Below, one piece after another: positions 6,243 to 9,763 of a stretch of 9,763 nucleotides of DNA. Positions within the stretch are counted from its first letter, which is position 1, and each line of letters opens with the position of its first letter. Under the pieces are notes generated by a model. It did not search any database. It worked only from the letters and a program-made list of their open reading frames with translations, and was not told the DNA's origin. Position numbers and translations under genes: made by a program. Origin of the DNA: Acidimicrobiaceae bacterium (lineage in GTDB: Bacteria; Actinomycetota; Acidimicrobiia; Acidimicrobiales; UBA8190). The DNA lies in the NCBI GenBank assembly GCA_003453695.1, contig DMNK01000151.1:1126-10888 (forward strand), in the 5' to 3' direction.

Positions 6243-6662
6243 ATGATCCCTTCCGACCGCCTTCCTGACTTGGACGCCTCCCGACTCGGGCGCGCCCTGC
6301 GGCGGACTCGGGTCGGCGCCTTCGTCGCCGGTGTCCTCGCCCTGGCTATCGGTGGCGTGGTGGGCCAGCCGCTCGGAGGCTTGGGTATGGTCCTTGGCCT
6401 CGTCGCCGGCGCTCTCAACACCCGTTCCGTAGACGCAGCCGTGGCTCGGCTGCGGAACGTTGGCCCCGATGTGAAGGCCACGAGACGCCCTCTCATTACT
6501 CGGACCATTGGCCGTCTGGGAGTGGTCACGGCCGTAGTCATCACAATGCTGATTGTCGAGGCGCCGATCGGACTCGGCATGCTGGTTGGCCTCATCGTGT
6601 ACCAGGCCCTCTTCTTGGCCAGCATGTTGGGCGCCGTCCTTCGCAGCGGGGCGTCATCATGA
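6243..6662 (+). CDS. atpI: ATP synthase protein I-like membrane protein
   Basis: A 139-aa protein with four predicted membrane helices in two hairpins: about 25-41 and 44-60 (VGAFVAGVLALAIGGVV, then GGLGMVLGLVAGALN), and about 90-107 and 110-133. A charged loop with VDAAVARLRNVGPDVKATRR lies between the hairpins. This topology, and the position directly before atpB, fit AtpI, which in other bacteria helps c-ring assembly. Mycobacterial Rv1303 occupies the same slot. Sequence conservation in this family is low, so the call rests mainly on topology and context. The ATG at 6243 has a near-ideal AGGAG (6232-6236) 6 bases upstream. The stop overlaps the atpB start as ATGA, so translation is probably coupled. 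Codon use is less GC-biased than in the metabolic genes to the left. Confidence 0.75.
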   Translation: MIPSDRLPDLDASRLGRALRRTRVGAFVAGVLALAIGGVVGQPLGGLGMVLGLVAGALNTRSVDAAVARLRNVGPDVKATRRPLITRTIGRLGVVTAVVITMLIVEAPIGLGMLVGLIVYQALFLASMLGAVLRSGASS

Positions 6663-7435
6663 CCGACGGCCTCGTTACTGCGCTCGGAGCGGCGCACCAG
6701 GTCGGGTCGAGGTTCCTTGCCTCCGGCAACATCGAGATCGGCAACCACGTCTATCGGAAGGTGGGCGGGCTCAACTTCGAACTCGACATCATCTGGTCGA
6801 CGGTGATCGCCGGCTTCATCGTCCTCGTACTCGGTCTCGTGATGGCCCGTCGGGCTACCCCCGGAGTACCAGGAAAGTTGCAGCTCTTCTTCGAGACCGT
6901 GGTCGATCAGGTCAACCATTTGGTGGAGTCCACGGTCGGGCCGAGCGGCACGCGGATAGTCCCCATGGCGGTCGCCCTCTTCCTGTTCATCCTCACTGCG
7001 AACTGGCTCGAGGTGATACCCAGCGCTCCGAAGGGTTCCACAGAGTACCTGCCCGCACCCACCAACAACGTGAACCTGACTTATGCGATGGCACTCGTGG
7101 CGATCATCATCGTGCACGCCGCATCCATTCGCGCAAGAGGACTTCGGGGATACTTCCGGCACTACACGCGGCCGTTTATGGTCTTCCTCCCCATTAACAT
7201 CATCGAGGAGATCACCAAGCCGGTAACGCTCGCTCTCCGGCTCTTCGGCAACCTGTTCGCGGGAACGCTGATGTTGTTACTGATTGCCGCTTTACTTCCC
7301 GTTTACATCGTCCCGTTTGGGGACATCCTCTGGAAACTCTTCGACATGTTCATCGGATTCATCCAAGCATTCATCTTCGCACTGCTGTTCATCGTCTACT
7401 ACGGAATGGCGACCAGTGTGGAAGAGGCTCATTGA
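6659..7435 (+). CDS. atpB: ATP synthase Fo subunit a
   Basis: The 258-aa stator subunit that forms the two proton half-channels against the c-ring. Seen in the sequence: an amphipathic N-terminus; membrane segments at about 47-64, 102-120, 139-156 and 173-185; and the signature [16 protein letters not shown] (187-202), in which R194 is the essential arginine (E. coli R210). The last segments are about 203-219 and 231-249, with Q236 in [12 protein letters not shown] matching E. coli Q252. The position of E. coli E219 is Thr203 here, a variation common outside enterobacteria. The start overlaps the atpI stop (ATGA). Two in-frame TTA codons occur within 21 bases (7276-7296), otherwise nearly absent from this window, and GC content dips to 50% over 7261-7320. 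A 64-base gap separates it from atpE. Confidence 0.97.
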   Translation: MTDGLVTALGAAHQVGSRFLASGNIEIGNHVYRKVGGLNFELDIIWSTVIAGFIVLVLGLVMARRATPGVPGKLQLFFETVVDQVNHLVESTVGPSGTRIVPMAVALFLFILTANWLEVIPSAPKGSTEYLPAPTNNVNLTYAMALVAIIIVHAASIRARGLRGYFRHYTRPFMVFLPINIIEEITKPVTLALRLFGNLFAGTLMLLLIAALLPVYIVPFGDILWKLFDMFIGFIQAFIFALLFIVYYGMATSVEEAH

Positions 7436-7444
7436 CCGCGTACA

Positions 7445-7469
7445 CCGGAGCCATTTGCCCCGGCGCCGG
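7445..7469 (+). promoter_or_regulatory. Hairpin in the atpB-atpE intercistronic gap
   Basis: CCGGAGCC (7445-7452) can pair with GGCGCCGG (7462-7469), seven of eight positions, around a nine-base loop. It is followed by a relatively AT-rich stretch (ATTTGTTGA) and then the strong AAGGAGG of atpE (7489-7495). The other atp junctions in the window have 40 or fewer spacer bases or overlap. In E. coli the atpB-atpE gap carries a translation enhancer that raises c-subunit output; a comparable job here is inferred. It could also be an mRNA processing or stability element. Confidence 0.4.
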
Positions 7470-7499
7470 ACCAGATTTGTTGACCACCAAGGAGGAGTG

Positions 7500-7766
7500 A
7501 TGGCAGCAGGACCAGTTACTGGACAGGCGGTACAGCTTGCCGGCGCCATGATCGGCGGGGGCATGGCGTTAGGAGGTGGCGCCATCGGCGCCGCCGTCGG
7601 CGACGGACTTGCCGGTAGCCAGACCATCGCCGCCATTGCCCGTCAGCCCGAGATCGAAGCCAAGGCCCGACTGTACCTGTTCATCACCGTAGGCCTGGTC
7701 GAGGCCATGTACTTCATCAATCTCGCCTTCATGGCGTTCTTCGTGTTCGTCCTCTACAAGAAGTAG
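7500..7766 (+). CDS. atpE: ATP synthase Fo subunit c (rotor ring)
   Basis: An 88-aa hairpin membrane protein; copies form the proton-driven c-ring. Helix 1 (about 10-45) carries the glycine-rich packing stretch [21 protein letters not shown] (split: GGGMALGGG, then [13 protein letters not shown]). The polar loop is ARQPE (47-51) and contacts gamma/epsilon. Helix 2 (about 58-86) carries the proton-binding Glu68 in [15 protein letters not shown]. The absence of the Glu-Ser-Thr pattern of sodium-coupled rings indicates proton coupling. Asp35 in VGDG matches mycobacterial Asp28. Position 70 is Met where most mycobacteria have Ala63. The start is ATG 7500, with AAGGAGG ending 4 bases upstream; an in-frame GTG at 7497 directly precedes it and is less likely. 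One TTA codon (Leu24) is present. It is the only atp gene here with such a strong ribosome-binding site, consistent with high copy number. Confidence 0.97.
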   Translation: MAAGPVTGQAVQLAGAMIGGGMALGGGAIGAAVGDGLAGSQTIAAIARQPEIEAKARLYLFITVGLVEAMYFINLAFMAFFVFVLYKK

Positions 7767-7771
7767 GCGTC

Positions 7772-8308
7772 ATGGTCGCTGCCACCGGAGGAAACTTCCT
7801 CGTCCCCGACGGGACCTTTATCGCCGAGCTGGTCGCCTTTCTGATCATCGTCGGCATCATCGGCAAATGGATCCTCCCCCCGCTCAACCGAGCCATGGAG
7901 AAGCGCCAAGCCGAGATCAAGGAGTCCCTCGAAGCCGCTAACCGCGCCAAGGCGGAGGCCGACGAGACCCGGGCCGAGCGGGCCGGCATCCTCGAGCAGG
8001 CCCGCCAGCAGGCCCGCGAGATCGTGGCCAACGCCAACACCACAGCCGAGCGGGTGCGCGGCGAGGCGGTGCAGCGCGGCCAGCAGGAGTACGAACGGAT
8101 CGTCTCGAGCGCCGAGGCCGAGATCGCCCTCGCCCGCCAGCGGGCCGTCGACGAGGTGAGCAGGCGCGTCGGGACCCTGGTGCTGTCGGTGGCTCGCCAG
8201 GTCGTCGGACGGGAGATCGACGCCGAGGCGCACCGCGGGCTGATCGACGAGGCCGTGGCCGCCCTGCAGGCGGCGCCGGACTCCTCGGCCGGCGCGGCCC
8301 GGGGCTGA
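7772..8308 (+). CDS. atpF: ATP synthase Fo subunit b (peripheral stalk)
   Basis: A 178-aa stalk protein. A single N-terminal membrane helix (about 15-33, FIAELVAFLIIVGIIGKWI) is followed by ILPPLNRAMEKRQAEI, the conserved exit from the membrane, and a long charged helix (about 40-135, rich in Ala, Glu, Arg, Gln) that dimerises as a right-handed coiled coil. The C-terminal part (about 136-165, VGTLVLSVARQVVGREID) is the region that binds the delta subunit. The last 12 residues are Ala/Ser/Gly-rich. The length is normal for b (156-175 aa). The gene starts 5 bases after the atpE stop; the ribosome-binding site overlaps that stop (AAGTAGG) and is weak, suggesting coupling. It is the only b-type gene in the window: no b' gene and no b-delta fusion are seen, so a b homodimer is expected. 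Confidence 0.95.
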   Translation: MVAATGGNFLVPDGTFIAELVAFLIIVGIIGKWILPPLNRAMEKRQAEIKESLEAANRAKAEADETRAERAGILEQARQQAREIVANANTTAERVRGEAVQRGQQEYERIVSSAEAEIALARQRAVDEVSRRVGTLVLSVARQVVGREIDAEAHRGLIDEAVAALQAAPDSSAGAARG

Positions 8309-8333
8309 GCGGGCAGCGAGGAGACGGACCGCC

Positions 8334-9254
8334 GTGCACCCCTCACTGCGCGGGTACGTCACCGCCGTGATCGGCGACGCCGTCGCACAGGACGGCGGCG
8401 CCCAGCTGGCCGACGAGCTCAACGCCGTCGCCCACCTGGTGTCGCGCACCAACGACCTGGCCGTGACGCTCACCGACTTCGGCGTTCCGGTGCCGGCCCG
8501 CCAAGCCGTGCTGAGCGACCTCTTGAGCTCCCGGGTGCACCCCCTCGTCCTCCGGGTGGTGTTGTGGGCGGTGCAGAGCGAGCGGGCCGACGACCTGCCC
8601 ACCGTCCTGCACGAGCTGTTCGAGTACGCCCATCACCTGCAAGCCCTCGGCCCGGACCAGGTGCGCGCCGAGGAGCCCGTGTACGGGAGGACGGCCTGGC
8701 GCCACTACGCCTCGGGCTACGCGGCAGGAGTGTTCGAAGCAGTCGCCCAGACCGCCGAGATCGAGGACATGGAGGACGAGCTGTTCCGTTTCACCCGGAT
8801 CGTGGAAGCCAACCCCGAGCTGCGCTCGGCCCTCGCCGACCCCACGGTGTCGCCGGCGGGCCGCCAGGCGCTGCTCGACAACCTTCTCGGCGGCAAGGTC
8901 CGGCTCGCCACCTTGCAGCTGGCCAAGGTGGTCCTGGAAGGACATGTCCGCGACCTGGTGGCGGCGCTCGACTGGCTGGTGGAGCAGGCGGCGCGGGCCC
9001 GGGGGTGGCGGGTGGCCCGCGTGCGCGCCGCGCGTCCCATCGACGACGGCGAGCAACAGGCCCTGGCGGGCGCCCTGGAGCGGCTCACCCGGCAGCCGGT
9101 CGAGCTGCAGATCACCGAGGACCCGTCGCTGCTCGGCGGGGCCGTCGTGCAGGTGGGGGACCTGCTCGTCGACGCCAGTGCCGAGCACCGGATTGCGCAA
9201 CTGGAAGAGCATCTCCTCGGCGCCGAGGGGACGACGCGAGGAATAGGGACGTGA
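8334..9254 (+). CDS. atpH: ATP synthase F1 subunit delta with duplicated N-terminal domain
   Basis: A 306-aa delta (OSCP-type) subunit that ties the b stalk to the top of the alpha3beta3 head. Ordinary delta is about 175-185 aa, here matched by residues ~122-306: a helical N-domain (125-221) with MEDELFRFTRIVEANPELR and DPTVSPAGRQALL, then the C-domain with EDPSLLGGAVVQVGDLLVD (262-280) and a final helix. Residues ~5-104 form a second N-domain: GYVTAVIGDAVAQ aligns with GYAAGVFEAVAQ, LADEL with MEDEL, LTDFGVPVPARQAVL with LADPTVSPAGRQALL, and LLSSRV with LLGGKV, at a steady offset of 120-121 residues. A ~20-residue linker joins them. Mycobacterial AtpH has the same duplication downstream of a fused b-like stalk, as I recall; here no membrane helix or coiled coil precedes it. 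The GTG at 8334 has GAGGAG (8318-8323) 10 bases upstream. It follows atpF by 25 bases. Confidence 0.93.
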   Translation: MHPSLRGYVTAVIGDAVAQDGGAQLADELNAVAHLVSRTNDLAVTLTDFGVPVPARQAVLSDLLSSRVHPLVLRVVLWAVQSERADDLPTVLHELFEYAHHLQALGPDQVRAEEPVYGRTAWRHYASGYAAGVFEAVAQTAEIEDMEDELFRFTRIVEANPELRSALADPTVSPAGRQALLDNLLGGKVRLATLQLAKVVLEGHVRDLVAALDWLVEQAARARGWRVARVRAARPIDDGEQQALAGALERLTRQPVELQITEDPSLLGGAVVQVGDLLVDASAEHRIAQLEEHLLGAEGTTRGIGT

Positions 9255-9294
9255 CCACGGCCACGACGAGGACAACGACGGGAGTTGAGGGTTC

Positions 9295-9763
9295 ATGGCA
9301 GAGCTGACCATCGACGCCGGCGAGATCTCCGCCGCCCTGGCGCGACACGTCTCCGAGTACACCCCCGAGGTCACCACCGAACAGGTGGGACGCATCACCG
9401 AGGTCGGCGACGGCATCGCCCGCGTCTCGGGGCTGCCCGGCGCGGCGGTGAACGAGCTGCTCGAGTTCGAAGACGGCACCCTGGGCCTGGCGCTCAACCT
9501 GGACGAGGACACCATCGGTGCCGTGGTGCTCGGTGCCGACAACCACCTCGAGGAGGAGCAGCTCGTCCGTTCGACGGGGCGCATCCTGTCGGTGCCGGTG
9601 GGCGACGGGCTGCTGGGCCGGGTGGTGAACCCCCTCGGCGAGCCGCTCGACGGCAAGGGCACCATCTCCTCGGAGACCACCCGGCGCCTCGAGGTGCAGG
9701 CGCCCGGCATCGTGGCCCGCCAGCCGGTGAAGGAGCCGCTCCAGACCGGCATCAAGGCGATCG
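9295..9763 (+). CDS. atpA: ATP synthase F1 subunit alpha, 3'-truncated by the window edge
   Basis: The first 156 residues of the alpha subunit; the frame is open to the right edge. Seen in the sequence: an N-terminal helix that binds delta (MAELTIDAGEISAALARHV); the beta-barrel domain with VGRITEVGDGIARVSGLPGA (31-50), NELLEFEDGTLGLALNLDED (53-72) and IGAVVLGAD; then GRVVNPLGEPLDGKG (108-122), and APGIVARQPVKEPLQTGIKA (136-155). The last stretch directly precedes the nucleotide-binding domain; the P-loop (GDRQTGKT-type) would begin about 15 residues beyond the edge. Alpha forms the non-catalytic nucleotide sites of the F1 hexamer in the cytoplasm. The ATG at 9295 has GGAG (9281-9284) 10 bases upstream; a GAGGG at 9287-9291 is too close. 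It follows atpH by 40 bases, so the same operon. The family call is certain; the C-terminal two thirds are unseen. Confidence 0.97.
   Translation, partial: MAELTIDAGEISAALARHVSEYTPEVTTEQVGRITEVGDGIARVSGLPGAAVNELLEFEDGTLGLALNLDEDTIGAVVLGADNHLEEEQLVRSTGRILSVPVGDGLLGRVVNPLGEPLDGKGTISSETTRRLEVQAPGIVARQPVKEPLQTGIKAI

Noticed and set aside
7497..7499. GTG directly before the atpE ATG as an alternative start.
   Set aside because: It is only 1 base from the GGAGG, too close for initiation. ATG 7500 gives the normal c-subunit N-terminus.
8343..9755. A 470-codon reverse-strand open frame opposite atpH and atpA.
   Set aside because: The forward strand has clear delta and alpha subunits; the reverse translation is low-complexity and lacks motifs.
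1..9763. Insertion sequence, phage genes, CRISPR array, toxin-antitoxin or defence system, tRNA genes.
   Set aside because: None is supported: no transposase or integrase motif, no regularly spaced repeats, and no cloverleaf noticed. All sizeable stretches are explained by housekeeping or metabolic genes.

Overview
The window is high-GC DNA from an actinobacterium. The gene order tsaC/sua5 - (insert) - rpiB - glyA - wecA/rfe - atpZ - atpI - atpB - atpE - atpF - atpH - atpA matches, as far as I recall, the block around Rv1301 (Sua5-like), Rv1302 (rfe) and the atp operon in Mycobacterium, and a similar block in Streptomyces. The delta subunit resembles the delta part of the mycobacterial b-delta fusion, but it is a separate protein. 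This suggests Actinomycetota outside Mycobacteriales, possibly Acidimicrobiia. That placement is inference.

Layout. Positions 1-455 hold the 3' end of a threonylcarbamoyl-AMP synthase gene. Its tail overlaps, tail to tail, a reverse-strand pair: a SRPBCC-fold protein (415-891) and, upstream of it, a thiolase-like protein type 1 (897-2414, possibly 2441). From a compact divergent start region at about 2412-2442, rpiB (2440-2883) and glyA (2880-4199, overlapping by GTGA) run rightwards, followed by a WecA/TagO/Rfe-type phosphoglycosyl transferase (4266-5705). The 260-nt gap at 5706-5965 holds a probable weak terminator, a probable promoter and a structured leader. After it comes the F1Fo ATP synthase operon: atpZ, atpI, atpB, atpE, atpF, atpH and the start of atpA, which runs off the right edge.

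How the genes work together. The left genes serve tRNA t6A modification, pentose phosphate isomerisation, one-carbon metabolism and the first membrane step of cell-envelope glycan synthesis. The right half encodes the membrane rotor and stator of ATP synthase: a, c, b and delta, plus the assembly/ion-handling factors AtpI and AtpZ. Start-stop overlaps (GTGA at rpiB/glyA, ATGA at atpI/atpB) point to translational coupling. The one sizeable gap inside the atp cluster, before atpE, carries a hairpin and a strong Shine-Dalgarno sequence, as expected for a subunit needed in many copies.

Most notable: AtpH (306 aa) carries two tandem copies of the delta N-terminal domain. Mycobacterial AtpH has the same duplication but is fused to a b-like membrane stalk; here the stalk is absent. 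Other points are a predicted naturally bedaquiline-insensitive c subunit (Met at the position of mycobacterial Ala63), a near-palindromic back-to-back -10 element, a thiolase-like protein without catalytic cysteines inserted into a conserved housekeeping block, and a local GC dip with the only in-frame TTA codons found. No mobile element, CRISPR array, tRNA or rRNA was seen.
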